Shown here piece by piece: positions 40,446 to 52,097 of a stretch of DNA of 64,000 nucleotides; the stretch's first letter is position 1, and every line of letters begins with the position of its first letter. The notes below the pieces were generated by a model. It was not told the DNA's origin. It made no database searches and saw only the letters and a program-made list of their open reading frames with translations. The stretch is taken from NCBI GenBank assembly GCA_029641185.1, contig JAPWGK010000012.1, forward strand, positions 744,001 to 808,000, read 5' to 3'. Position numbers and translations under genes: made by a program. The stretch comes from Pseudofabraea citricarpa (Eukaryota; Ascomycota; Leotiomycetes; Helotiales; Dermateaceae).

Positions 40446-42941
40446 TTATGACCATATTTTGTTGATGTAGTTGTTCTCCAGGGCCTCCCAATCAACAATT
40501 CCAGGCTCACGCTCCTCGCCAGGTGGTTTGTCCCACTTGTTTTCAACTGTGAACTGTTTCATAGACTCCCAATCGCCAATGTTCCATTCGGAACCTTCGT
40601 CATCGTCCATAAAAACCCAAAATTTCAAATCATTACCGCCTGGGATGCTATGCTTGACCTTTCCTCTCCATCCAACTTGACCTATTGTACCTCCTGGTGT
40701 TGAAATATCCAAAACCTCAACCCTTCGCCCCTTGGTGTTTTTCATGATTGTCACACCGACAGTGAATTTCCCAAGTTTGGTCGCGAAGCCACCTTGAGCG
40801 TACTGGAGCCATTTTGTGAGATGTGGCTCTATCGACCAGGTCTTGCCAAGGGGACTCAGTAATTTGATCCCGAGAATCTCTTGCATAAGAACCGTCGTTG
40901 GCCCCGTACTCCACCCATGAGCATGCGAATTTCTTGCAGTAGACCAATACGCCGGATATTGCGCATCACCATCAATACGATACCCTTCAACGCATGTGCT
41001 ATTCGTGAAAGCAGGGCCATCAAGCATATAACCCCACTGCAGTTCCATCAGCTCCACTGCAGAATCATGATTACCCGCAGCACAGTGAGCAAGCAACTCA
41101 AACGATCCAGCGAAGGGCGAGATTACATTTGGGAACTCTACAGCCGGTGCCCCATATTTCCCCCATCGAGACCGAAGATTGCTGGAGATGTTTTTATTTC
41201 GGTCGTCATTAATGATCCTGGATAGAAGAGCCCAGCTATTACCATCTTGTGGTAAGACTTTTTCAGAGCCGTTACAACCGCGACGCCCGATATTATCTGC
41301 AAAGAGGCCATTATCCGGACACCACAAGCGTTCGATGCCACTTTCTAAAGATCTTTTGGTTTCTAACCATTCGTGATTTCTGCTTAAATCTCCTACAAAT
41401 GCTGCTAGTACAGGGCTCTTGAGGATGGTATCGTATAATATCACCGACGCCTCAAGGTTGTGGCCTGTCATACCAGGACGAAGCCAGTCGTATGTTGATG
41501 AGACATGTAGAAGTCCATACTTATCTACTTTAGCAATACTGACATCCAATGCTTTAATATATGCTGGCCAACGCCTCTTCAGCCAAGACATATCACCAGA
41601 GTATAAGATGTAGTTGTATACACCAAGAAGAGTGTGAAGATGATAAGTATCGCTAAATTCTCCACCAGTCATAGGGAGACTGGCGTATGGTAGTGATCCA
41701 TCGCTGTACTGGTGATCGAAGATTGTGTCAAGGGCATTCCGCGCTGCGAGCATGTCATATGTTGAAACTGCAATTCCAGGGACTGCGATGGACATGTCTC
41801 CGGGCCAGACCATCCGATCGCGTTTAGCACCATCTGTAGTGACTGTGGTACCATTGGCAACGGTAAAATTGGAATACCAAGAACCGACTGGCGATTTATT
41901 GTGATCCCAACGACGGTTGTAGTCAACCAAGGCAGAGCCTTCTCTTGGATTTATGGTAGAGAGTTGCAAAGTCCTATCAAACAAGATCTCGGTGTCAATA
42001 GAGCCTCATTCAAACACCCAATCAGTCCTTCAGTCACGATCCCACAAAGAGAAAGTTTGACGTGTGATCAAGCTAGTTGGAAGGGGGTTGCGCGGGATTT
42101 GACATACCAAGCACCTGCATACCAAATACGATTGAGCAGGGAAGAGGAACTATCAAAATAACCAGTATACGCTTTTCCATTCATATTTGATGGAAACGAA
42201 CTACAATTGATCCAGACCGATGTGAAGGATACACTGGGGTTATAGTCCTTGGATTTATGCAGCCCAAGAAGCTTTTGGCCTGCGGAATACCAGGAGCGTG
42301 CTTGGGTTGGCCGCATCCCGGAAATCGACATTCCAGCATGCCAGAAGCTCTTTTTCGGAGGCACATCTTCTGGTATATATATTGTCAGGTACTTGAAAGC
42401 ACCTCGGTTGTAGTCCTTTCCAACACAGTTAACCCCCAGATGTCCAATTGCAAAATGGAGCGGGAGATCTCTCTCGATTCGATCGGTAGTAGTGTCTGGC
42501 TCGCGTCCTGCAAAGACTGGCGATTCCGAATATGCCAAAGCAACGAAAGAATCACCATTAAAATCATTGATTTCCAGACAAACTCTATAAACTGAGAGTA
42601 AGTATTTCCCGTGTTCCTAGCTAGAATGGATTCCTATACCTTCCGCCGATGTTCTCCGCAAACTCGAATGTAACCAAATCTCCTGGACCAAGGGTCAAGC
42701 TGTGCCCCTTCTCAGTTTCAGTTAATACAGCGGCTGCATTGAACACCCTTCCTTCTGTCCTGAAGACCCGTAGTGGTATGATGTGGGATTTGTTTAGTGG
42801 GGCTTTGATGTTGGCTTCCCACGGTCCTGGGAATAGTGTATCCAGTGGAAGCGCTTCATAATTTAACTGTTTGCTGAGCGTCTGCGCAGAGAAATACGAC
42901 GACACGACCAGGATGCCCAGATGGAGGGACGAGATATGCAT
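40446..42941 (-). CDS. Secreted GH78 family glycoside hydrolase (alpha-L-rhamnosidase-like)
   Basis: Three exons on the minus strand: 42941-42640, 42584-42115 and 42004-40446, giving 776 residues. The N-terminus carries a signal peptide (MHISSLHLGILVVSSYFSAQ). The middle and C-terminal parts match the six-hairpin barrel of GH78. Landmarks are TDGAKRDRMVWPGDM at about residues 314-328, DTYHLHTLLGVYNYI, TYDWLRPGMTGHN, and SHAHGWSTGPT before a C-terminal beta domain. GH78 enzymes release terminal L-rhamnose from plant glycosides and pectin. In bacterial GH78 the block after RD carries the acid Glu (RDE); here the residue is Arg (RDR), so the catalytic details or substrate may differ. The second intron (110 nt) was placed by frame and a GCAG/GTGCTT donor and is the least certain part. 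Confidence 0.85.
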
Positions 42942-43473
42942 GGCTGTCTGAGTGCGGCTCTTAAATAACCAAAGTGGTAGTAGATCCGTGGTGTTGTGGT
43001 CGTCGTACGCATCAGCGTGTCTCCGATTCCCCAGACGTTTCTTGGAATTGTGGGGGAGGAGGGGCAGCGGGGTACTAAAGGTTACCTATATATAGCACCC
43101 CGAGAAGAAAAGGCAATTTTTTCTTCTTCGCTATTTCAATTCAAACCAAACTGTATCAAGCTGTAGGAACTTAAAGTTAATTGGTTCAATCAAAAGGCAG
43201 AACTTCATCGGATATCTGTGCATAGTCTGTGATTGCTCGACCTTCTATTCGAGGTTATTCAATGCACACCTACCTACGAGGAAAAGAAGGAATAAACATT
43301 CCCATTGAATGAAAAGTGCACAACTAAAACAGAAAACCCCTCATCTTGAACACAAGCACCAGAGTACCCATTCAACTACTAATAAATACACTTACACATC
43401 GAGACTTCATTCCAAGTACTCGTCTCCTAGAGGAAATGGCGTACCAATGCCATTTTCTAATTGATCATACGAT
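42942..43473. other. Intergenic: GH78 promoter and 3' side of the HIT gene
   Basis: It contains the likely GH78 promoter on the minus strand and the 3' flank of the aprataxin-like gene. No open frame was supported. Confidence 0.6.
43086..43095 (-). promoter_or_regulatory. TATA box of the GH78 gene
   Basis: CTATATATAG, palindromic, about 145 bases upstream of the GH78 start codon on the minus strand. It is the only strong TATA in the interval. Confidence 0.5.
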
Positions 43474-44379
43474 TTATTCTGCCTTCCAAGCCTCGAACTC
43501 TTCTGCTAGGTGAGTTTTCAGTCTGGCGAACTTGTGACCGAAGTTCTTTCCACAACGCCAGCACTTCAGATCCGAATCCAAGTAGCCTTCGCGACCAGGA
43601 TTTCTTCTGACATCATCCTTTGCCAGAGGGAAATCTGCGATATCAATGAAGAAGGGTGTCTTAAAACTGTTGTAGTGCTTCCTGTGCCGCATACAGCTCG
43701 AGACATGATCAACCGAGAGAACATGGACATGTAGATGATTCATCGACGGGTGGGCATGGATGCCGACCTTGACATCCTTCTCCCAATCCCTCCCTCTAGG
43801 CAAGTCTTCATTCTCAGGTATATCGACATCACCATTCAAGACGGCCTCTCTCACTTGGTCTTGGGTCGAATACTTGCCATACGTCCTCCTGAGCTCGGCA
43901 GCAACTATGCGCCGCAGGGTCCTCGCCTCCCTTTGCACCATTGCAAGGAATGCTGAGTCCTCAAAGGCGTCAAAAGGATGAAGCAGTTTTCGGTCTTCCG
44001 ATATAGGCAGAAGCAGTGCGTGTACGGAAGCCTTTGGATAGAGATCATGGATGGCAACGCAGTCATCGTTGAAGTATATGCGCTCGGCCTCTGATAGCAC
44101 TCGAGGGTTCTGTGTGTATCTGCCCAAGCCATCCCGACCGGAAAAAGCCAGTGGTCGCGTTAGGGGATTCGGCGCATCTTGAAATGGCTTCGGCGACATC
44201 AAAGCAGTGACTATGATGCCGTGAGATAATGACTGCATCGCGTTGGGTAGTGGGATGGGGATTGGGGGGGGGGCTATACATGCATTGCGCTCGCGCAGAT
44301 TGGAGGAGGCTGGGGCCGCTGTGCCCTGAATCTCGTCCTTTGTAATTGCATCAAGCGAAGTCTCTGGGAAATCGGACAT
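43474..44379 (-). CDS. Aprataxin/Hnt3-like HIT-domain DNA repair protein
   Basis: A single exon of 301 residues. The start at 44379 (MSDFPETS) is chosen over an in-frame Met 31 codons upstream because the conserved part begins later and the extension is uninformative. The HIT domain spans about residues 85-225, with the histidine triad HLHVHV at 215-220 (preceded by HAHPSMN). The C-terminal zinc finger has C273-x2-C276...H290-x3-E294, the C2HE type found in aprataxin. Family members remove AMP left on 5' DNA ends by failed ligation and act in the nucleus. A Pro-rich stretch (APPPIPIPLP) encoded by a G/C run lies near residue 38. It is divergent from the RNA helicase gene, with only 268 bp between starts, so the promoter is probably shared. 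Confidence 0.9.
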   Translation of the reverse strand: MSDFPETSLDAITKDEIQGTAAPASSNLRERNACIAPPPIPIPLPNAMQSLSHGIIVTALMSPKPFQDAPNPLTRPLAFSGRDGLGRYTQNPRVLSEAERIYFNDDCVAIHDLYPKASVHALLLPISEDRKLLHPFDAFEDSAFLAMVQREARTLRRIVAAELRRTYGKYSTQDQVREAVLNGDVDIPENEDLPRGRDWEKDVKVGIHAHPSMNHLHVHVLSVDHVSSCMRHRKHYNSFKTPFFIDIADFPLAKDDVRRNPGREGYLDSDLKCWRCGKNFGHKFARLKTHLAEEFEAWKAE

Positions 44380-44647
44380 GCTGCGAAGATGTCTTACGAG
44401 TGTTTTGGGGCCTTGTTTGCAGTGTGCAGTCTGTGGTTGCAGGTGAGCAGCAGAAGGCGGGATGACGCGCATGCGAGTGGGGAGTTAGGGAATATTTTAC
44501 AGTCCCGTAGGATAACCAGTCTTACAGCACACAACAGCTCGGGAACAAGCCAAGCTAGCCACCAACCCCCTCCCTATCTTTATTTATCACTTTAGTGCTA
44601 TTACATGGAGCATCCCCTAGACTCATTTCAATTCGCCTTCGCCGACG
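44380..44647. promoter_or_regulatory. Divergent promoter between HIT gene and helicase
   Basis: A 268-bp gap between two start codons facing away from each other. No TATA box is evident, as is usual for housekeeping fungal genes. Confidence 0.5.
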
Positions 44648-47600
44648 ATGGTCAAGAAGGGGCAGGCAAAGGGTGGGAAACCCGGCGGTGGGGGAAGCGC
44701 AAAGAAAGCCTCGCCCGCAACGACGACCGGTGATGATAGCTTCATTATCTTCTCCAACTCGGACAAGGATCCAAAGCCCAAGAAACTGCAGACTTCCGCT
44801 GCCTCCTCGTCTTCCGCAGAGCCTTCCGGACCAGATGCAATACTTGGCGAGGCTCCCAAGAGACCTGATGTCAAAAAGTTGATCGGTGGGGCATCTTGGA
44901 CAGGTAAACTGCCAGTAAATATGCTCTCTGAGCATTGCCAGAAACAGAAGTGGGAGAAACCCGAGTATACTATGGTATTTATTTTTATTTTTATCTCGAA
45001 GTTTCCCTCGTGTGAATGATGCTAATTCAGTCAGTCCAAAACACCAGACGGTTTTTCATCCATGGTCATTTTGAAATCGAAGAACCCCAAAACCCAGGAG
45101 TTTGTACAGTTGTCACCGTTCAAGCTGCCACCAACCCACAAGCATCTTGCTACCAAAGCAACTGCCCTTGAGGCTCGACATTTTGCCGCAACATATGCTC
45201 TCTTTCGCGTTTGCAGCATGCGAAATATTCATATGATGATGCCCCCAGACTATCGAGATCTTTGGAAAGGGGAATTCCAAGCACTCAAGAAGGAAGACGT
45301 AAAAGAGGGGAAAGCATGGATGTATGAGGCAGATCCATTTGCTACACTACGCGAAAGAGAAGAAGCGAAAGCTGTCATGGAAAAGAAGCGCAAGGAACGT
45401 GACGCTGCCAGAGAAAAGGCTTTGAATACACCGGGAGGGCCAGGTGGGGTAAGCTTGTCTGGCAGAGGCTACGGTTCCAGTGGTTCTGGTGGAGGGGGCC
45501 AAAATATCCATAGAGGATGGACAAAAGTGCCCAAAATTGAAATGGGCCACCGAACACGATCTATCATTGAAGGACTCATCCGTAAATATGCTCTTTGGAA
45601 CCCACATGATGTGGGAATGTCTGGATTTCAAAAACACACCATTGTATCAGAATTCAAAAACCTCGACTTTCGTGAGAGTCATATAGAAGAAGCTGTTGAA
45701 GTGTGCAAGGACCGCGAAGAAACTCTGGAGTGGCTTTTGATTCATGTTCCCGAAGATGACCTTCCTCGTTGGGCATTACCTGAAGGATATGTCGCTGGCA
45801 TCAGCATGGCGAGTAATGATCTTAGGAGAGAGGGAGCCATCAAGCGTCTAGCTGAGTCTGGTTATGCGTTAGATCTCTGCAGACAGACCTTCGACCTCAG
45901 CAGCAACGAAGGCACTGCAGCTGAAGCATTGCAGACAATTCTTCTCTCTAGCGGGCAAGATGCAGATATCTCCTTAGAAGAAGAAACGTGGGACTTGGAG
46001 GCATCTAAAGAAGCCTCCGAAAGCATCTGGGAGGAGGAACTGGTTAGCCTCCAGTCAGTCTTTGGCGAGCAGTTCACTAGGCCATCCAAGGATGTTTGTA
46101 GTATTGTTATTAACCCCTCGAAGCGTGGGCGGAATGCTCCTGTGCAGCCTACGATCCAAATAAGGCGGACTGCTGCGTACCCTCAGAAGTTGCCTGTCCT
46201 CTCAGTCTTTGTTGAATTACCAGCGTACATAAGATTGAGTATCATGAAGCAAGCGCTCAGACATGCTCTAGACAACCTTCTTGGGGAGCAGATGGTCTTC
46301 TTTCTCATTGACTGGATCGAGCAAAATCTGTACAGCGTTGTCGAAAAGCCTGGACGTCTGCAGGAAGTATCAGCTGCCGCATCAACCGTCAGTGAGCTAC
46401 AGCCTATTCGTCGAAGGAGACAGAGAGTATCGAAGCACCCAAAGGCGATAGTGTGGTCGCCTGACCAGAAGAGTAGAGATAATTGGATCCGGCGGCAGAC
46501 TGATCCTAAATTACAGTCCCGAATTGACCAGCGAAAGACTCTACCTGCTTGGGAAATGAGGGAAACTATCGTTGATACAGTAAATGACCACCAGGTCACC
46601 ATCATCTCCGGAGAGACGGGATCAGGGAAGTCAACGCAGTCTGCACAATTTATTCTAGACGATCTATATCAGCGATCCCTAGGGGAAGCCACGAAAATAA
46701 TATGTACTCAACCGAGAAGGATAAGTGCTCTTGGCCTCGCTGATAGAGTAAGCGACGAACGCTGCTCTGCAGTCGGCCAGGAGGTTGGCTACATCATCCG
46801 TGGGGAATCAAAGACGACGTTCAACACCAAGATCACATTCGTTACTACTGGTGTACTTCTGAGACGGCTTCAGACCTCTGGTGGGAGCAGTGACGATATT
46901 GTAGCATCATTGGCTGATGTCAGCCATGTTATTATTGATGAAGTACACGAGCGCAGCTTGGACACTGATTTCTTACTGGTGCTCCTGCGAGACGTACTTC
47001 GAAAGAGAAGGGACCTCAAGCTCATACTAATGAGCGCAACGTTAGATGCAACTGTCTTCGAGGATTATTTTCGAACTGATGGAAAAGTTGGCAGGATAGA
47101 AATCAGTGGACGAACATACCCGGTGGAAGATTATTATCTTGATGATGTGATCCGAATGACAGGATTTAATGCTGGTCGAGGTGGTAGAGTAGATGAAGAA
47201 AATAACGATACTGCTGGGATGGACTCGGAGGTCGCCGCAGCCATCCAAAGCATTGGCATGCATATCAACTATGATTTAATCACGCAGACTGTCAAGGAGA
47301 TCGATGCAGAACTTGCTCATACAAAACAATCTGGCGGAATCCTCATATTCATGCCTGGCCTAGTTGAGATCAGTCGCACTTTGGAACATCTAAAAGCGAT
47401 TCCGAATCTGCACGCATTGCCATTACATGCATCACTGCAATCAGTGGAGCAGCGGCGTGTGTTTCCCCATGCACCAGCAGGGAGGAGAAAGGTCATAGTT
47501 GCCACAAATGTTGCCGAGACGTCGATCACTATTGATGACATTGTGGCCGTGATTGATTCTGGTCGTGTGAAGGAAACAAGCTACGACCCACAGAACAATA

Positions 47601-48958
47601 TGCGAAAACTAGAAGAAGTTTGGGCATCTCGGGCAGCCTGTAAACAGAGACGTGGGCGAGCAGGTAGAGTACAGGCTGGCAAATGTTATAAGCTGTATAC
47701 CCGCAACGCTGAGATGTCGAGAATGATGGAAAGGTCAGAGCCAGAAATCCGAAGAGTACCGCTAGAGCAGTTGTGCCTTTCTGTACGCGCCATGGGAATC
47801 AAAGATGTTACTGCATTCCTCGCAAGTGCCCTTACGCCGCCAGAGAGCATGGCGGTTGATGGTGCAATAGATCTTCTGGGCAGGATGGGAGCACTTGATG
47901 GCGAAGATCTGACAGCTCTTGGCCGTCACTTGTCAATGATTCCAGCTGATTTGAGATGCGGGAAGCTCATGGTTTACGGCGCAATGTTTGGCTGTTTGGA
48001 TGCCTGCGTCATAATTGCGGCCATCCTTACAATCAAGAGCCCTTTTGTGTCTCCTCAGGAGAAACGAGATGAAGCAAAAGCCGCAAGAGCGAGGTTCTCG
48101 AGTGGCCAAGGTGATCTTATTGGAGATCTTCGCGCTTATGAGCAGTGGGATGAAATGGTCAGCAACAGAAGGTTCGTATACTTTACTCTTGACATTTACG
48201 GGCTAACATGAAATCCAGTATTCGACAGGGAGAGATTCGAAGTTGGTGTTCTGACAACTTCCTTTCCTACCAAACGCTCAATGACATTGCTTCTAATCGA
48301 ACACAATATCTTACTTCGCTGCGTGAAATCGGGTTTATTCCATATAAAATCTCCACCTCTTTGAATCGAAACAGCTTGAATACTTCGCTACTTCGATCCC
48401 TTTGCGCAGGCGCCTTTAATCCACAAATTGCACGTATCGATTTCCCAGATAAGAAATTTGCACAGTCAATCTCTGGGGCCGTGGAGTTAGATCCAGAGGC
48501 AAGAACAATCAAGTTTTTCAACCAAGAGAATGGTCGAGTGTTCGTTCATCCCAGCTCTACCCTTTTTGATGCACAAACTTTCCCGGGCAACGCTGCGTAT
48601 ATGAGCTACTTCAACAAAATGGCTACTAGTAAAGTATTTATTCGTGATCTCACCCGTGAGTCACCTCCCCCCGCCCCATGCTTAATTCGTTGTCTAATTC
48701 GGATCAGCTTTCAATGCATACACAGCCCTTCTATTTTCGGGGCCAATCACGCTTGATACGCTAGGTAGAGGCCTTCTTGTCGATGGCTGGCTTAGATTAA
48801 GAGGCTGGGCCAGAATAGGTGTTCTGGTCAGTCGACTGAGAGGGATGTTGGATGATGTTCTGGCAAGAAAAATAGATGAGCCCGGTATGGACCTTGGGGA
48901 AAATGAGGTGGTTCAGGTCGTCACTAAATTGGTGGAGCTGGATGGCTTGGATCAGTAG
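44648..48958 (+). CDS. Large DEAH/RHA-type ATP-dependent RNA helicase (DHX29/DHX57-like)
   Basis: Four exons: 44648-44974, 45035-48171, 48219-48655 and 48708-48958, giving 1,383 residues; all phases agree. After a charged N-terminus come a UBA-like helical region (about 285-410) and an RWD domain (about 440-550, WEEELVSLQSVFGEQF). The helicase core follows: motif I GETGSGKST at 635, motif Ia TQPRRISA, motif II DEVH at 744, motif III SAT, motif V TNVAETSITI and motif VI QRRGRAGR. HA2 and OB-fold regions end the protein. The UBA-RWD-helicase order is that of DHX57/DHX29 and yeast YLR419W, which act on structured RNA and possibly on 40S ribosomes. DEVH in place of DEAH is seen in this subgroup. 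A glycine-rich linker occurs around residues 240-265. Confidence 0.93.
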
Positions 48959-50223
48959 TAAAGGTACTTACGTTTTTCGACGTTAGGATATTTTAAAGAG
49001 GATTAGCAAAGGATTGGGTTCGGTATATGGGTACCTACTTTATGCGTTGGACTTTGTCACTGCAAGCAGATCAGACTCCGTCCAATATATAAACTATGGC
49101 CAAACGTCTATAGTCTTTTATCCTTACTATGCTACCCCTATCTGCTGTCTCGGCGTCGTGCAATCTCACAGTCGAGACATGTTTTGCACATAGCATGAAG
49201 AGAAATGCTCTAGCACTCTAATGGTGCGCCCTTGCAGGCCCAGAAACTCTTAAAGCGATGGCATACTTTTCCTTAGATGATTTTTAGTTAAATGAACTAG
49301 GAATTTGTTGGAACCTCTTCCCCACAAAGAAGATAGTTGAGGGTTTGAATAGTGCTAAAACACCTGTGACCAATTTTAGGCTTCTGAAAAGCAAGAAAGG
49401 CGTGTGCTCTCTTCCGGTGGTACTAGTATAGATTTGCTGTTGACAGAGGGTAAAATGACAAGCCTTGCTGAGATGAAGAAGGAGAGGTAGAATACACACT
49501 GAAGTACTAGATACAGATGAACTTTAAGGATCAACCCTCGAGCCGATAAGTTTATAATTCTCCAATGTCTGCATAGTTTTTCATTTACCTGACGTTAGTT
49601 AATGTTATGTCTATCTTTATATTTCAAGCCATCTCACGAAGTTAATAAGGTGACATTCGAATATTTGCGACACCCCACCGATACCTTGAAACATATAGAA
49701 AGATAGCCTCCGTGCATCGTATCGTTCTCAACCCCCTTCAAAAACACTCAGTGTTATATAAGCTAACTAATTCTACATTAGATGCATAGTGTTCACTACA
49801 AATAGCACTAGATGGAGCAACAGAGCAGAGAATACTTGCTTAAATAGGCTACTGCATACTCCTATTCTTGGTAATACAATTGAATTTAATCATATAACCA
49901 AGTGCAGAGAGTGGCATCATGGCCACTGTATCTTATGTTTGTAGTATGGATACCGCTTGGAGGATTTTTATGATAACACCCCATAGTAATAGCTTCGAGC
50001 TATTTCGACTATGGTTGAAAAGCACAGTAGGACAAAAATCTGGAACTGGAGCAAGAACAAAACTTCACCATGATGTTGGAGCAGGATAAAAGGATTTGCC
50101 GACTGCTCGTTTAATACACATCATCAAGGTTTATTTATCCTACAAGTACGAAGCCAGTGATAACAAGGTACAGAATAATACCGGTCCCAGGAGTTCAATT
50201 GCATAGATGAATTGCGGATTATG
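48959..50223. other. Intergenic between convergent genes, nothing seen
   Basis: This 1.26-kb spacer is ordinary but slightly AT-rich. It lies between the 3' ends of the helicase and monooxygenase genes. Frames of up to 71 codons appear on the minus strand without any support. Confidence 0.6.
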
Positions 50224-51569
50224 CTAAAAGGGAGTTTTGGCAAACCCCTTTTCTGCCTCCGTGTAGGCATCGTAGCCGTATAGCCAAGGTTGTACATGAG
50301 GGCATGTCCAACGGGAGGGGAAATTTGCCTTGAGCTCACCTCCGAGCATACCAAGCATGAGTTCATCCCTCTGTTGCTGTTTCTCACCATCCGGTAGATG
50401 AAAATCATCTCGTTGTTTGAACGTCTCTCGAGCAATCCTTTCACCTCGGTCCTTCCTCAGTTCTTGATAGAGCCTTGCAGCCTTCGGTAACTGCTCTGCC
50501 CTCTTCTCGTAGTTTACTTTCCCAAGCACATAGCCCAGAACAGCCCCATCCTCGCAAGACGAGTTTGCTCCCTGAGCAAGGTAAGGTAACATTGGATGAC
50601 AGCAATCTCCTGCCATGAGAAAGGTGCCTTCCATGTTTGCCCACTCTGGGAGCGTGTCTAGCCACATAAGCTTCCATTTGGCTACACTTTTGACCTGATT
50701 CAGAAATTTACGGAGCACGGGATCCCAGCCCGCAAAGAGCGCCCGCATTTCCTCTAAATCACCTTCGGTTTTGGAGACATCTGCCGGCAAGTTATCAGGA
50801 CACAAGAGTACGATATTGTAGACGGCTCCTGCACGCATTGTGTATGCCACAACATGTGTCCCACCTCCAACCCAGAAATTTACGGTCGAGGCTTTGATAA
50901 ATGCCTTCAATTCTGGTGCATCAGGGCCGTGAATATCAGCCGTATTTATGACAATCCGGTATGCGAGATCTCCTGTCAAAATCGCCGGGGAGGGTTTGTC
51001 AAGGAATTGACTCCTTATATTACTCCACAGGCCATCAGTACATAATACCACATCCCCCTGCACCTTCTCTCCCGATCCAAGAGTCACTTCTGCGCTACTA
51101 AAGTCCACAGAGACGACTTTTGCAGAGAGTCGTAATATGACGCCGAGCTCCTTACACCGAGCGGCCATGGCCCGCTGGAGGTCGACTCGATGCATTCCCC
51201 AAAACGGCGACCCATAGTCCCTATCGATCTTTTCCTGGAAGTTGGGAGAATGAGCAAGCACCTTGGTCCCATCAAAGCGATGAACCGTGAGTGATCTAGG
51301 GAAGGTTGCTTTGTCGACTAGACCATCATATATCCCCCAGGGTTTAAACAGCCGTGTAGCATTGGGAGTAAGTTGCAGGCCAGCCTGTACCGACAAAATC
51401 AGTTTTTGAATAGAGATCATTTTCCAGCGAGCGTGCTTACACCAATCTCTGCAAGCTCTCCGACAGACTCAAGGATAGTGACTCTATGGTTTGCATTTGC
51501 AATTTTAGTAGATATCCCGGCAGACAGACCTGCCAGGCCAGCGCCGATGATTATGAGATGAAGTGACAT
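50224..51569 (-). CDS. FAD-dependent monooxygenase (salicylate hydroxylase-like)
   Basis: Two exons, 51569-51441 and 51384-50224, give 429 residues. The first, of 43 codons, encodes the Rossmann motif IIGAGLAGLSAG at residues 7-18. The splice restores the conserved EIGAGLQLTPNATRLF; starting at the downstream Met (51420) would lose the FAD fold. Further group A flavoprotein landmarks are GMHRVDLQRAM, DGLWSNIR and the second FAD motif GDCCHPMLPYLAQGANS. These enzymes use NAD(P)H and O2 to hydroxylate aromatic rings; several fungal relatives act on salicylate or similar phenols, or in secondary metabolism. The exact substrate cannot be read from sequence. No biosynthetic cluster surrounds it. 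Confidence 0.9.
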
Positions 51570-52097
51570 GCTTGGAAGGCTCAAGAAGAAGAGTGCTCTG
51601 GAAGGTCAAAAAGATAGTCAGACAAAGAGGCGCATAATGCCGAAAAAACGACATGAGGGAGGCCAGGCTTGCAACATTAATATTAAAGATGGGAGTCGAA
51701 CGCAATCGCCGTCCACTCTGAGGAAGTGGAAGTGGAAGTGGATGGCGGGGTGGTGAGGGATGGTGAGGTGGTGAGGGGCGTGGAGGCGGGGTTGCGCTCA
51801 CAAATACAAGTCGTTGCACGGCCGTCCACTCCATCTAGCTGGCGGCTTGTGGACTCGGCATGGCACCTGGATGCTTTCCTACAGTTTCTACAGTAGGTGA
51901 CCGTTGTCGTTGGGTTTGCTGCATATGTACTGTCTCTTCTATGTCTAGGAGTAGGTACCTAGTAATTATCTATCCATTGCAGAGAGCTGCAGCCAGAAGA
52001 AAGTGGTCAACGCCGATGCTATGCAGGTGCCAAATACCGCCGCCATGTTTTATCATTCCAGACTCCAAAGAACCCAGAGAACCCAGACACCCTGCCC
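51570..52097. other. Intergenic, monooxygenase promoter side
   Basis: It includes a purine-rich strand run near 51720-51790 (repeated GGTGAGG and GTGGAAGTGG words). Frames here are low complexity and unsupported. Confidence 0.5.
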
